A DNA stretch of 32,994 nucleotides from UBA7803 sp041686955 (GCA_041686955.1 JAWLCV010000047.1:1-32994), one strand, 5' to 3'. Positions 1 through 8,760 are shown, numbered from the stretch's first letter. Notes: generated by a model not told the origin, from the sequence alone. Translations and numbers: made by a program.

Positions 1-42
1 CAGACCGAATACAGCACCTGGGACAAGTACGTGCGGGTCTGA
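1..42 (+). CDS. C-terminal end of an unidentified protein (5' truncated by window edge)
   Basis: Frame 1 reads thirteen codons (ending W-D-K-Y-V-R-V) to a TGA at 40-42. It is followed 30 bp later by a strong intrinsic terminator on the same strand, which supports this being the true end of a rightward gene. Too little is present to assign a family. Confidence 0.5.
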   Translation, partial: QTEYSTWDKYVRV

Positions 43-71
43 GGTCTCTACCTCACCACGTCACGCTACCG

Positions 72-99
72 GGCGGAGGCCTTCGGGTCTCCGCCTTTT
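72..99 (+). terminator. Rho-independent terminator
   Basis: A ten-pair stem (72-81 with 86-95, one G-T wobble) closes on a UUCG tetraloop (82-85) and is followed directly by TTTT (96-99). It ends the rightward gene whose last codons open the window. On the other strand the hairpin has no T tract, so it probably does not terminate the leftward ATPase gene, which converges on it. Confidence 0.85.
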
Positions 100-128
100 C
101 GCGCATCCGGTGCGTACAGAGCCCAGCG

Positions 129-2834
129 TCACCGGCCGATGTATCGGCGGCGCACCCACTTCTCCAACTCGAGCAGCGCGAACAGGGTCACCCCGAGCGC
201 GACGATCTCCGCACCGTGAATGAAGTCCACGGGGCGGGTATCGAAGAAGCGCTCCATGAACGGCGCGTAGGTGAAGATGAGCTGCAGGGTGACGACGATC
301 CCCACGGCGACGAGCACCGCACGGGTGCCGAGGATCTGGCGCCATCCCAGTGAGCTGGCGGCCAGGTAACGGATGTTGAACAGATAGAACACTTCCATGA
401 CGACCAGCGTGTTCACCGCGTAGGTGCGCGCCTCCTCCAGGCTGGAGCCGGCGTAGCGACTCCAGGCGAAGATGCCGAACACGCCGGCCACGAACATCAC
501 CGAGACGAAGCCGACCCGCCACAGCAAGAAGCCCGACAGCATGGGCTGGTCGCGGGGGCGGGGCGGGCGCCGCATGATGTCGGGCTCTGGCGGCTCGAAC
601 GCCAACGCCATGGCCAGCGCCACCGAGCTCACCATGTTCACCCAGAGGATCTGCAGCGGGGTTATGGGCAACGTGAGCCCGGTCAGCACTGCGGCGAGAA
701 TGGCCAGCGTCTCGCCACCGTTCACCGGCAGCAGAAACAGGATGGCTTTCTTCAGGTTGTCGTACACGGTGCGGCCCTGGCGCACGGCCTGGGCGATGGA
801 AGCGAAGTTGTCGTCGGCGAGCACCATCTCGGCGGCTTCCTTGGCCGCTTCCGTGCCGGCCTGGCCCATGGCCACTCCCACGTCCGCGCGCTTCAGCGCC
901 GGCGCATCGTTGACGCCGTCCCCGGTCATGGCAACCACCCAACCCGCCTCCTGGAGAGCGGTCACCAGGCGCAGCTTGTGCTCCGGCGTGGTGCGGGCGA
1001 ACACGTCCACTGCCGGAGCGGTGCGCCGCAACTCGACCGGGTCCAGTCCTTCCAGCTCCGCGCCGGTGATCACCCGGCCGGTGTTCTCCAGCACGAGCTG
1101 GCGGGCGATACCGACAGCGGTGGCCGCGTGATCGCCGGTGATCATCTTCACCCGGATCCCCGCTGACCGGCATTCACGAACGGCCTCGACGGCCTCCTCC
1201 CGGGGCGGGTCCATGAGGCCGCACAACCCGAGCAGCACCAGATCCTGCTCCACGTCCTCCATACTGAGCTCCCGGTGATCAGCGGGTACCCGGCGGACGG
1301 CAACCGCCAGCACCCGCTGGCCTTGGCCGGCTATGGCCTCGATGCGTCCGCTCCAGGCCTCGGCATCCAGGGGCGCCTCGCCTTCTCCGTCGCGCTGGCT
1401 CGCGCACATCTCCAACACCCGTTCGGGCGCGCCCTTGACGAAGACGTAGCCGTTGCCCTGGTGGTCGTGGTGAAGCGTGGCCATGAACCGGTGCTCGGTC
1501 TCGAAGGGAATGGCGTCGACCCGGGGGAAGCGTTCCGCCTCCGCCTCGAGGTCCAGACCCGCCTTCAGCGCGGCAATCAGCAGCGCGCCTTCCATAGGAT
1601 CACCGTCCACGCGCCAGCCGTCGTCCCGCCGGTCGAGGGACGCATCGTTGCACAGGGCCCCCGCCCGCAGCAGTTCCACGAGCCGGGGATGATCCTCCGC
1701 CGCCACCTCGCCGCCATCCCGGATGAAGCCGCCGTGGGGATCGTAGCCGGTGCCGCTCACTGCGAACCGTTCGGCGCCGGTGGTCACGGCGCGCACCGTC
1801 ATCTCGTTGCGGGTGAGGGTGCCGGTCTTGTCGGAGCAGATGATGGCCACCGCTCCCAGGGTCTCCACCGCGGGCAGGCGGCGGATGATGGCGTTGCGAG
1901 CCGCCATGCGCTGCACGCCGACGGCCAGGGTGACGGTCAGGATGGCGGGGAGTCCTTCGGGAATGGCGGCCACAGCCAGCCCCACCACGATCATGAACGT
2001 CTCGGTGGGCTCCCGCCCCTGCACCAGATAGCCGTAGCCGAACACCAGGGCCGCGCCGATCACCACCACCAGCGCCAGCCGGCGGGCGAACACATCCATC
2101 TGCTGCAGCAGCGGCGTGGTGATCTCCTCGACCTCGGCCAGCATGCCGCTGATGCGGCCGATCTCCGTGGCCGCTCCGGTGGCGGTGACGACGCCGATGC
2201 CCTGGCCGCCGGCCACCAGGGTGCCGGAGTACGCCATGGAGGAGCGGTCGCCGAGCTCGGCGTCCTCCGGCACCGCCGCCGGTGACTTCTCCACCGCCAC
2301 CGACTCGCCGGTGAGCACGGCCTCCTGAACACGCAGGGACCGGGCGCGCAGCAGCCGCACGTCCGCGGGCACCTTGTCCCCGGGCTCGAGCAGCACCACG
2401 TCGCCAGGAACCAGCTCCTCTGCGGGCAGCGCCCGGCGCCGGCCGTCGCGGGTCACCGAGGCGCGCGGCGCCAGCATGTGACGGATGGCGTCCAGCGCCT
2501 TCTCGGCCTTGCCTTCCTGAACGAAGCCGATTCCGGCGTTCACCAGCACCACGCCGGCAATGACCCAGGTCTCCACCCACTCGCCGAGGAACGCGGTGAG
2601 CACGGCTGCGCCGATCAGCACCTGAATCAGCAGGTTGTCGAACTGCGCGGCGAAGCGCCGCAGCGGACCACGCCGGCGCGCTTCCGGCAGGCGGTTGGGG
2701 CCGCTGCGCGCAAGCCGATCGTCGGCCTCATCCTGGCTCAAGCCTCGGTCGCTGGCGTCCAGCTCCGCCAGCACCGCTTCCGGCGGCAGGCTGTGCCATG
2801 GGCGCGAGGCACGGGTCGGCGCCGATTGGACCAC
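129..2834 (-). CDS. P2-type cation-transporting ATPase
   Basis: A 901-residue P-type ATPase that pumps a cation across the cytoplasmic membrane using ATP. All hallmark motifs are present: the actuator TGES at 175-178, the M4 PEGLP at 292-296, the phosphorylation site DKTGTLT with Asp335, MITGD, and the hinge GDGVNDAP. An N-terminal cation-ATPase domain and a C-terminal six-helix block flank the catalytic core, as in P2 (SERCA/PacL-like) pumps. The M5 N-x-G-E pair is kept, but M6 reads N-M-V-S-S where SERCA has N-L-V-T-D, so one calcium-ligand Asp is missing and the ion is uncertain (Ca2+, Na+, K+ or H+ are all possible). The start is a GTG preceded by GGAG at 7-base spacing. It stands alone with no linked regulator. 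Confidence 0.93.
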   Translation of the reverse strand: MVQSAPTRASRPWHSLPPEAVLAELDASDRGLSQDEADDRLARSGPNRLPEARRRGPLRRFAAQFDNLLIQVLIGAAVLTAFLGEWVETWVIAGVVLVNAGIGFVQEGKAEKALDAIRHMLAPRASVTRDGRRRALPAEELVPGDVVLLEPGDKVPADVRLLRARSLRVQEAVLTGESVAVEKSPAAVPEDAELGDRSSMAYSGTLVAGGQGIGVVTATGAATEIGRISGMLAEVEEITTPLLQQMDVFARRLALVVVIGAALVFGYGYLVQGREPTETFMIVVGLAVAAIPEGLPAILTVTLAVGVQRMAARNAIIRRLPAVETLGAVAIICSDKTGTLTRNEMTVRAVTTGAERFAVSGTGYDPHGGFIRDGGEVAAEDHPRLVELLRAGALCNDASLDRRDDGWRVDGDPMEGALLIAALKAGLDLEAEAERFPRVDAIPFETEHRFMATLHHDHQGNGYVFVKGAPERVLEMCASQRDGEGEAPLDAEAWSGRIEAIAGQGQRVLAVAVRRVPADHRELSMEDVEQDLVLLGLCGLMDPPREEAVEAVRECRSAGIRVKMITGDHAATAVGIARQLVLENTGRVITGAELEGLDPVELRRTAPAVDVFARTTPEHKLRLVTALQEAGWVVAMTGDGVNDAPALKRADVGVAMGQAGTEAAKEAAEMVLADDNFASIAQAVRQGRTVYDNLKKAILFLLPVNGGETLAILAAVLTGLTLPITPLQILWVNMVSSVALAMALAFEPPEPDIMRRPPRPRDQPMLSGFLLWRVGFVSVMFVAGVFGIFAWSRYAGSSLEEARTYAVNTLVVMEVFYLFNIRYLAASSLGWRQILGTRAVLVAVGIVVTLQLIFTYAPFMERFFDTRPVDFIHGAEIVALGVTLFALLELEKWVRRRYIGR

Positions 2835-2913
2835 GAGACTGCTCCGAGGCGTTTGCTCCGAAGCCTACCTCGGGCAGGGGCGCTGCTCATTGAGCCCGGC
2901 AACCGGCGCCGAC

Positions 2914-3765
2914 TCAGGTTCCCAGGCGCTCGGCGTGCCAGCGCAGGTGGTCCTCGATGAAGGTGGCGATGAAGAAGTAGGAATGGTCGTAGCCGGGCCG
3001 CATTCGTACGGTGAGCGGCAGGCCGGCCGCATCGCACGCCGCCTGCAGCAGCTCGGGGCGGAGCTGGTCTTCCAGGAACGGGTCGTCCGTGCCCTGATCC
3101 ACCAGAATCTCCGCCACCCGCGCGCCGTCCTCGATCAGCGCGCAGGCGTCGTACTCGCGCCACGCGGCGCGGTCCGGGCCGAGGTAACCCTCCAGGGCCT
3201 TCTCCCCCCAGGGTGCGCGCATGGGCGAGGCGATGGGGGCGAACGCCGACACCGCCCGGTAGCGATCCGGGTTTCGCAGCGCGATGGTGAGCGCTCCATG
3301 ACCGCCCATGGAATGGCCGAGGATGCTCTGCCGTTCCGGGTCCGCCGGAAAATTGCGGGTGATCAGCGCCGGCAGCTCGTTTTCCGCGTAGCTCCGCATC
3401 CGGTAGTGGCGGGCCCACGGCTGCTCCGTCGCATCGACGTAGAAGCCGGCGCCGAGACCGAAGTCGTATGCGCCTTCCGGATCGTCGGGCACCTCGTCAC
3501 CCCGGGGACTGGTGTCCGGCGCGACGAGGATGAGCCCCAGCTCCGCCGCCGCCCGCTGGGCGCCCGCCTTCGCCGTGAAGTTCTCCTCGGTGCAGGTGAG
3601 GCCCGAGAGCCAGTACACCACGGGCAGCCTGCGTTTCGTCGCCTGCTCCGGGACGAACACGGCGAGGCGCATGGGCGTCGAGGTTTCGCTCGAGACGTGG
3701 CGGTACACGCCCTGCTTGCCCTCGAAGCAGCGGCTGAGGCTCAAGGTCTCCAACGTGTTGGGCAT
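2914..3765 (-). CDS. fghA: S-formylglutathione hydrolase
   Basis: A 283-residue esterase-D family alpha/beta hydrolase that splits S-formylglutathione into formate and glutathione, the second step of glutathione-dependent formaldehyde detoxification in the cytoplasm. The nucleophile is Ser152 in GHSMGG. The acid is in the DQGTDDPFL stretch (about Asp227) and the base is His261 in GYDHSYFF. The oxyanion region LSGLTCTEENF near residues 53-63 is typical, and the length matches the family. Its usual partner, class III alcohol dehydrogenase (adhC/frmA), is not in the window. It lies 79 bp upstream of the ATPase gene on the same strand. The start is an ATG with a G-rich Shine-Dalgarno-like stretch. 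Confidence 0.93.
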   Translation of the reverse strand: MPNTLETLSLSRCFEGKQGVYRHVSSETSTPMRLAVFVPEQATKRRLPVVYWLSGLTCTEENFTAKAGAQRAAAELGLILVAPDTSPRGDEVPDDPEGAYDFGLGAGFYVDATEQPWARHYRMRSYAENELPALITRNFPADPERQSILGHSMGGHGALTIALRNPDRYRAVSAFAPIASPMRAPWGEKALEGYLGPDRAAWREYDACALIEDGARVAEILVDQGTDDPFLEDQLRPELLQAACDAAGLPLTVRMRPGYDHSYFFIATFIEDHLRWHAERLGT

Positions 3766-3912
3766 GGCCGACCCCCGTTACTGCGTGTCCGCCGATCTTA
3801 GGACGCTCGGCGGGCGGATGGGAACGGGCGACGTAGCCGGCGGCAACGCCACGTGCGTTTGGCTCGCATTTCGCATCTCCGCCACGCCGGAATCGACGCA
3901 GGAGCCTTCCCC

Positions 3913-4473
3913 ATGATCCGCATCGCCATCATCGTCGGCAGCACCCGGCCCGGACGCGTAGGCGCGTCGGTGGCCCAGTGGGTGCTGGACCGGGCCCGCC
4001 AGCGCAAGGACGCGGCGTTCGAGCTCGTGGACCTGCAGGAGGTCGACCTGCCGCTGCTCGACGAGCCGGTGCCGCCCGCCATGGGACAGTACTCGAAGCC
4101 GCACACCAAGGCCTGGGCCGAGAAGATCGCCGGGTTCGACGCCTTCGTCTTCGTCACCCCGGAATACAACCACGGTATCCCCGGCGCGCTGAAGAACGCC
4201 ATCGACTTCCTCTACGCGGAGTGGAACGACAAGGCGGCCGGGTTCGTCGGCTACGGCAGCGCCGGCGGCGTCAGGGCGGTGGAGCAGCTTCGGCTGGTGA
4301 TGGCCGAGGTGCAAGTGGCCACGGTTCGGTCCCAGGTCGCGCTTTCCCTGTTCACGGATTTCGAGGAGATGCGCGAGTTCAAGCCCGCGGCTCACCACCA
4401 CAAGCCGCTCGACACGTTGTTCGATCAGCTCGTCGCCTGGGGCGAGGCCCTGAAGAACGTGCGCCAGCGGTGA
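3913..4473 (+). CDS. NADPH-dependent FMN reductase (flavodoxin-like fold)
   Basis: A 186-residue flavodoxin-fold oxidoreductase of the FMN_red family, which reduces FMN, quinones or azo compounds with NAD(P)H. The N-terminal GSTRPGR loop (residues 9-15) is the FMN phosphate-binding site, and TPEYNHGIPGALKNAIDFL at about 82-100 is the family signature. The ATG at 3913 was chosen because it has AGGAG 8 bases upstream and the protein then begins directly at the first beta strand; an in-frame ATG at 3853 would add 20 unrelated residues. It diverges from fghA across 147 bp and is followed by a small exported-protein gene. The physiological substrate cannot be told from sequence. Confidence 0.9.
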   Translation: MIRIAIIVGSTRPGRVGASVAQWVLDRARQRKDAAFELVDLQEVDLPLLDEPVPPAMGQYSKPHTKAWAEKIAGFDAFVFVTPEYNHGIPGALKNAIDFLYAEWNDKAAGFVGYGSAGGVRAVEQLRLVMAEVQVATVRSQVALSLFTDFEEMREFKPAAHHHKPLDTLFDQLVAWGEALKNVRQR

Positions 4474-4547
4474 GGGCTCTGCCGATTCTCAATGCGGCAC
4501 GGCCGGCCTTCCTGCTGCAATGACCGCAGCCACCGGAGGAGAGACCC

Positions 4548-4799
4548 ATGTTGCGTACCGCTCTCGCCACCCTGCTGCTCGCGCTCGCGAGCGCCGCCTT
4601 CGGCTCCTCGTGCCCGCTGCACATGAACGCCATCGACGAGGCGCTCGACGACCCGGCGGTGCAGGCGCGGCTGTCGCAGGAAGAGCTTCAAGAGGTGCGG
4701 GAGCTTCGCCAGGAGGGCGAGGCGCTCCACCAGCAGGGCCAGCACGACGAGTCCGTCGAGGTTCTGACGCGGGCCCGGGAGATTCTCGGCATCACCTGA
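4548..4799 (+). CDS. Small exported conserved protein
   Basis: An 83-residue protein with a Sec signal peptide (hydrophobic LATLLLALASAAFG, predicted cut near residue 19-20). A short mature part begins SSCPLHMNAIDEAL and ends in a TPR-like helical hairpin (EGEALHQQGQHDESVEVL). From memory, similar small CPL-x-M-x-x-ID proteins occur widely in Proteobacteria with no known function. The ATG at 4548 has a strong GGAGGA seven bases upstream. It follows the FMN reductase by 74 bp on the same strand and converges on the next gene. Expected location is the periplasm. Confidence 0.8.
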   Translation: MLRTALATLLLALASAAFGSSCPLHMNAIDEALDDPAVQARLSQEELQEVRELRQEGEALHQQGQHDESVEVLTRAREILGIT

Positions 4800-4812
4800 C
4801 GCCGCGGCTGCC

Positions 4813-5586
4813 TCACTCGTTACGGTGCCACCACTCCCGGAAGGTCCGGCAGCGGCCGTCGGCGTCGAAGCCGACCTCGAAGATGCCGTCGAGCTCGACG
4901 CGGCGGCCCTCCTCGATCCGCGTGAAGCTCGCCGTCCACTTGCAGAAGCCGACGCCGTCGTAGACGTTGACGATCTCGTAGCCGAAGCTGACGTCGCGCT
5001 GGTTGCGCGGCACCGCTGACCAGTAATCGAGGATGGCTCCCCGGCCCCGGGCCGGCGGGGTGTACGGGGTCTCGAAGTACTCGGCGTCCTCGGCGAAGAG
5101 CTCGGCGGCGGCTTCCGGGTTCCGGCTCTCCCAGGCGGCCTTGTAGGCCTCCAGCCAATGGCGGAACTCGTCCCGGGAGAGGCCGTGCCGCTGGCGGCTC
5201 TCGGGCAGGCGCCAGTCCGGATTCAAGCGGATCCGCCCTGCGTGGTAGAGGCACACGGTGTTGCCGTCGGGATCCGCCACGTAGGCTTCGCGCCACTGCC
5301 ATGGCTGATCGGCGGGCGGGCGGAGCATGGTCACGCCCCGCGCTTCCAGCATCGTCACGTAACCGTCCAGGTCCTCCACCTCGAAGTAGATCACCGTGCT
5401 GGAGCCAACCGAGTCCGCCCGATGCAGGCTGAAGGTGGCCTCGTTACCGGGGGTGACGAAGCGCGCGTAGTGGTCGCTGCGGACGATGGGATGCAGGCCG
5501 AGGCGCGTGTAGAAATCCCAGGCCCGATCCATGTCGGTCACGCTCACCGTCACCTGGTTGAGCGCGGGCTCGTGAGCCCGGCTCAC
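4813..5586 (-). CDS. VOC (glyoxalase/bleomycin-resistance) domain fused to a SnoaL-like domain
   Basis: A two-domain protein of about 257 residues. The first half is a vicinal-oxygen-chelate domain (NQVTVSVTDMDRAWDFYTRLGL at its start, YVADPDGNTVCLYH at its end). The second half, from about residue 130, is a SnoaL/NTF2-like polyketide-cyclase-type domain (FRHWLEAYKAAWESRNPEAA; AEYFETPYTPPARGRGAI; a conserved W-T-A-S-F strand). VOC domains bind metal or small ligands and SnoaL folds bind hydrophobic small molecules, so a role in turning over or binding a small molecule is likely but unproven. The GTG at 5586 overlaps the amidase stop as GTGA, implying translational coupling; a GTG at 5604 is an alternative start. 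No signal peptide is seen, unlike the upstream amidase. Confidence 0.82.
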   Translation of the reverse strand: MSRAHEPALNQVTVSVTDMDRAWDFYTRLGLHPIVRSDHYARFVTPGNEATFSLHRADSVGSSTVIYFEVEDLDGYVTMLEARGVTMLRPPADQPWQWREAYVADPDGNTVCLYHAGRIRLNPDWRLPESRQRHGLSRDEFRHWLEAYKAAWESRNPEAAAELFAEDAEYFETPYTPPARGRGAILDYWSAVPRNQRDVSFGYEIVNVYDGVGFCKWTASFTRIEEGRRVELDGIFEVGFDADGRCRTFREWWHRNE

Positions 5587-7079
5587 AGCGCGAGAGCCGG
5601 CCACCGCTCCGTCCAGGCGGCGGCCTCCTCCAACTCGTACGCCAGCTCGAACAGCAGCCGCTCTTCCCCCCGCGCCGCGGCGAACTGAATGCCGATGGGC
5701 AGACCGTCGGCGCTCCAGCCCAGGGGCACCGACATGGCCGGGTTGCCCGTCGCGTTGTGCACGGGGGTGTAGGCCACCCAGCCGGTCACCCGCTCGTAGA
5801 GGTCATCGAAGGCCACGGTGGGCGCCTGCTCCCCGATCCGCACCGGTGGGGCGGCAAGGGTCGGGGTCAGCACCATGTCGTAACGGGTGAAGAAGGCCCG
5901 ATAGACGTCCTCGATCTGGCGGAAATGGGCGATGGCATCCGCCAGGGCGGTGGCCGGCTTCGTCGCGTACATGTCGGCGAGCGCCAGGGTCCAGGGCTCC
6001 AGCACGGATTCCGGGTCCAGGTTGCGCTGCCGCGCTTCGGCCAGCAGCGCCGCCGGTCCCGACGCCCACACGGTCATGAAGGCGTCGACGAAGCGCTCGC
6101 CGTCCACCACCGGTGCCGCCTCCTCCACACCGTGACCCAGCCGGGCGCAGAGGGCCGCGGCCTGCTGCGCAGCGGCCTCCACCTGCGGGTGGGGCGCCGC
6201 GCCGGTGTAGGTGCGGGTGGAGAAGGCGATGCGCAGCCGCCGGTTGGAGGGCCCGCGAACGAAACCCACCGGCGGCAGCACGGCGTCGTCGCCCTGGTAT
6301 TCGGTGGCGGCGAACAGCGCGGCACTGTCACGCACGCTGCGGGAAACGCAGTGCTTCACGCTGATGTCCACCCCCGCATCCGCCTCCCCCGGCCCCAGGC
6401 GCCCGCGGCTCGGCTTCAGCCCGAACAAGCCGCAGCACGCCGCGGGAATGCGGATGGAGCCGCCGCCATCGGTGGCGTGGGCGAAGGGCACCAGCCCTGC
6501 GGCCACCGCCGCGGCGGCGCCGCCGGAGGAGCCGCCGGGCGTGTGCTCGAGATTCCATGGGTTGCGGCAGGGACCGTGCAGCAGCGACTCCGTGGTGCCG
6601 AGCAGCCCGAACTCCGGCACGTTGCTCTTGCCCAGCGCGATCAGCCCCGCCGCCAGACTCCGCTGCACGTGGGGTGAGGAGGCCTCGGCCACGTGATCCG
6701 CGAACAGCCGCGAGCCGCCGGTGGTGGGAACGCCGGCCAGGTCGTCCAGATCCTTGATCAGGTACGGAACGCCACTGAAAGGCCCCTCCACCAAAGGACC
6801 CCGGGCCGCCGCCCGAGCCTGCTCGAACAGCGGCGAGATCACCGCGTTGATGGCCGGATTCAGCGTTTCGATGCGGGCGATGGCGGCGTTCACCAGTTCC
6901 AGAGCGCTCACCTCCCCCCGGCGCACCAGCTCCGCCTGGGCGGTGGCGTCCAGACGCCAGAACGGGTCCGAGGGAGCGGCGAATGCAGCCCAGGACCGGA
7001 GCGCCGGGGCGGCCAGGGCTGCCGTGCCGGCAACGGCGGCGGTCCGGGCCAGCAGGGCCCGGCGCGTGATCGTGGACAT
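5583..7079 (-). CDS. Tat-exported amidase-signature-family hydrolase
   Basis: A 498-residue amidase-signature enzyme that hydrolyses amide bonds through a Ser-cisSer-Lys triad. The residues seen are Lys109 (in YLIKDLDDLAG), cis-Ser184 (in TPGGSSGG) and nucleophile Ser208 (in TDGGGSIRIPA). The spacing of 24 between the serines is the family norm. The N terminus MSTITRRALLARTAAVAGTAALAAPALR is a twin-arginine signal, so the folded enzyme is probably exported to the periplasm. The start is the ATG at 7079, preceded by AGGAGG at about 6-base spacing; upstream in-frame codons are unrelated. The gene is translationally coupled to the VOC/SnoaL gene. The substrate is unknown; the absence of gatB/gatC and the Tat signal argue against a GatA role. 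Confidence 0.9.
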   Translation of the reverse strand: MSTITRRALLARTAAVAGTAALAAPALRSWAAFAAPSDPFWRLDATAQAELVRRGEVSALELVNAAIARIETLNPAINAVISPLFEQARAAARGPLVEGPFSGVPYLIKDLDDLAGVPTTGGSRLFADHVAEASSPHVQRSLAAGLIALGKSNVPEFGLLGTTESLLHGPCRNPWNLEHTPGGSSGGAAAAVAAGLVPFAHATDGGGSIRIPAACCGLFGLKPSRGRLGPGEADAGVDISVKHCVSRSVRDSAALFAATEYQGDDAVLPPVGFVRGPSNRRLRIAFSTRTYTGAAPHPQVEAAAQQAAALCARLGHGVEEAAPVVDGERFVDAFMTVWASGPAALLAEARQRNLDPESVLEPWTLALADMYATKPATALADAIAHFRQIEDVYRAFFTRYDMVLTPTLAAPPVRIGEQAPTVAFDDLYERVTGWVAYTPVHNATGNPAMSVPLGWSADGLPIGIQFAAARGEERLLFELAYELEEAAAWTERWPALAL

Positions 7080-7170
7080 GATTTCCCTCCTCGACCGAGC
7101 CTCGCAGCTTACCACGGCTCCGCCGCGGGCCCGCGAGGGGGCTTCGGCGTCGGCATCGGCTCCCACGAGC

Positions 7171-7377
7171 TCAGTAGTGAGGCGGCGGCGGCTCCGGTGC
7201 TGCGCCCGCGGACTCCTGCTGGGCGCGCAGCTGCTCCGACAGCATGGCGAGCTGAGCTTCCAGGCGGTCGATGCGCGCCTGCTGCGCCACCAGCGCATCG
7301 CTCAACTGCTGCACTGCGTCCTCCTGGAACGCCAGCTTGGTCTCCAGTGCCTCGAGTCGAGCCGCTTCACCGCTCAC
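7171..7377 (-). CDS. slyX: SlyX family protein
   Basis: A 68-residue, almost wholly helical protein with a heptad pattern (LEALETKLAFQEDAVQQL, then LEAQLAMLSEQL) and a C-terminal tail rich in proline that ends PPPPHY, as in SlyX of gammaproteobacteria. It probably forms a coiled-coil oligomer. Its function is not established; the name comes from linkage to slyD in enteric bacteria, which is not seen here. The start is a GTG with GGAG about 6 bases upstream. It stands 92 bp from the amidase and 54 bp from the lipoprotein gene, on the same strand as both. Confidence 0.88.
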   Translation of the reverse strand: MSGEAARLEALETKLAFQEDAVQQLSDALVAQQARIDRLEAQLAMLSEQLRAQQESAGAAPEPPPPHY

Positions 7378-7431
7378 GGACCACTCCGATTCCCATACGC
7401 AAGTACGGCATGCTAACAGAGCACCACCGCA

Positions 7432-8709
7432 TCAGCGCGTGGCGGACCCGGCCAGCGGCGGGTCGCCGGACTCCAGCCCCAGGCTTTCCCGGTAGGACTT
7501 CTTCAAGAGCGCCCGGAGCTTGGCGTACTGTTCCTCCACGGTGCCGGTGAGCTGCACCGTCTGGTTTTCCAGCTCAAGAGTGTGGGGCATGACCTCGCCC
7601 TCCATGGCGCTGGAGACCTCGCGCAGCGCCTCGGCATGAATCTGCTCCTCGTCGCGCTTGGCGAAGCTGTCCTGCAGGAGCTCCGCGCCGGTGGAGATTC
7701 CGCTCATGGTGGCCGGGCCGCCGAGCAGCCCGCCGATGATGCTCAAGGTCCCGGCCACCACGCGGCGCCGGCGCAGTTCCCGCAGCTCGTGGCCCGCCAT
7801 GGCTTCACGGTAGGTGGCCTGCCGCCAGGTGTCGTAGATGGGGCGGATGCGGCGGACGTACTCGGCGTAGTAGGCGTCCAGCGTGTCGATGAACATGAAC
7901 TCCCGCTCCCGCACCCGGCGCACGTTGCGCATGGTGGGATCGTTTCGGGCCGGCAGGCGCTGCACCTCGAGCCGGCCCGCCTCCGTCGGCTCGACGTACG
8001 CATCGTATGCGATCGGCAACAGCGCCTCGGCGAAGCGCATCTCCGCCGTGTGCCTGATGGCGCTGCGCTGGGCCTCGGTCAGCGCCAGAAAATGTGCGGT
8101 GAGATCGTCGGCGATCCGGGTGTAGGTGGGCTGAAACGGATCCATTCCCGGCGGCATGGAATCGTCGTAGGCGTACTTGCTGGCCAGGGTCTCGTAGGTG
8201 TTTTCGAACCACAGGGCGCCGGTGGCGTCCTGGGCCTGCACCTCGAGCACCAGCCGTTCGCCCTGGGAGCGGATGATCCGGCCGCTGAGCAGCACGTCCA
8301 CGGCGTGGGTGTCCCGGGGCACCACCCGAACTGCGCCCCAGTTACCCGTGGATTCCACCACCGACTTCAGCGTGTACGGAATGTAGTAGGACTCGGCCCG
8401 GCGCACCTCCGGGTTCACCAGCGCCTGCTGCGTCGCATCGAAGCTGTCAGGGACGTTGGGATCGAACACCGCGATGCCCACGTCCAGCAGCTCTTCGTCG
8501 GGAATGGGTTGTGTAATTCTTTCCGGCGCCGTGAGATCCACGGTGCGGAAACTCTCCGACTGACACCCCGCCAGGCCCAGCAGGAGGACGGCCGCCGCCC
8601 AGGGGACCACCAGCCGCGTTGGCGCGGTGGACGGACATGGCGGGCCGGCACGGCTCGGGCGGGAGAACGGCAGACCGGGACGGAACGGCGTGCGGGGGCG
8701 GGAAGGCAT
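7432..8709 (-). CDS. Uncharacterised outer-envelope lipoprotein
   Basis: A 425-residue protein with a lipoprotein signal: hydrophobic WAAAVLLLGLAG followed by Cys and Gln-Ser, with no Asp at +2, so outer-membrane sorting is expected. The signal has an unusually long Arg/Pro-rich lead of about 33 residues; an internal GTG just before VPWAAAV is a possible alternative start. The mature region begins with a LDVGIAVFDPNVP-type strand and a stretch that resembles envelope lipoproteins setting up a beta sandwich, then a long helical region with many Arg/Glu, a short Gly-rich hydrophobic segment (LSIIGGLLGGPATMSGIS) and a helical C terminus. I do not recognise the family. The ATG at 8709 has GAGG 7 bases upstream, and a sigma-54-like promoter lies 36 bp farther up. 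Confidence 0.75.
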   Translation of the reverse strand: MPSRPRTPFRPGLPFSRPSRAGPPCPSTAPTRLVVPWAAAVLLLGLAGCQSESFRTVDLTAPERITQPIPDEELLDVGIAVFDPNVPDSFDATQQALVNPEVRRAESYYIPYTLKSVVESTGNWGAVRVVPRDTHAVDVLLSGRIIRSQGERLVLEVQAQDATGALWFENTYETLASKYAYDDSMPPGMDPFQPTYTRIADDLTAHFLALTEAQRSAIRHTAEMRFAEALLPIAYDAYVEPTEAGRLEVQRLPARNDPTMRNVRRVREREFMFIDTLDAYYAEYVRRIRPIYDTWRQATYREAMAGHELRELRRRRVVAGTLSIIGGLLGGPATMSGISTGAELLQDSFAKRDEEQIHAEALREVSSAMEGEVMPHTLELENQTVQLTGTVEEQYAKLRALLKKSYRESLGLESGDPPLAGSATR

Positions 8710-8744
8710 CCGATGTCCTCACGGGCGGCGTCTCCCGATTGAAC

Positions 8745-8760
8745 GCAAAGCGAATGCCAA
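8745..8760 (-). promoter_or_regulatory. Putative sigma-54 (-24/-12) promoter
   Basis: Read leftward, TTGGCA-N6-TTGC gives the GG and GC elements at the exact spacing used by RpoN. The GC lies 36 bp upstream of the lipoprotein ATG, so transcription would start about 24 bp before it. The -24 (TTGGCA) and -12 (TTGC) cores fit fully; the inner CG after TGGCA and the W after TTGC do not. No upstream activator site or RpoN activator gene was found in the window. Confidence 0.42.

Noticed and set aside
4513..4529. GCTGC...GCAGC hairpin after the FMN reductase as a terminator
   Set aside because: A five-pair stem with no T tract that lies just before the Shine-Dalgarno site of the next gene on the same strand.
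7080..7298. N-terminal extension of the amidase frame
   Set aside because: The 73 extra residues overlap slyX, lack similarity to amidases and precede a good Tat signal with AGGAGG before the ATG at 7079.
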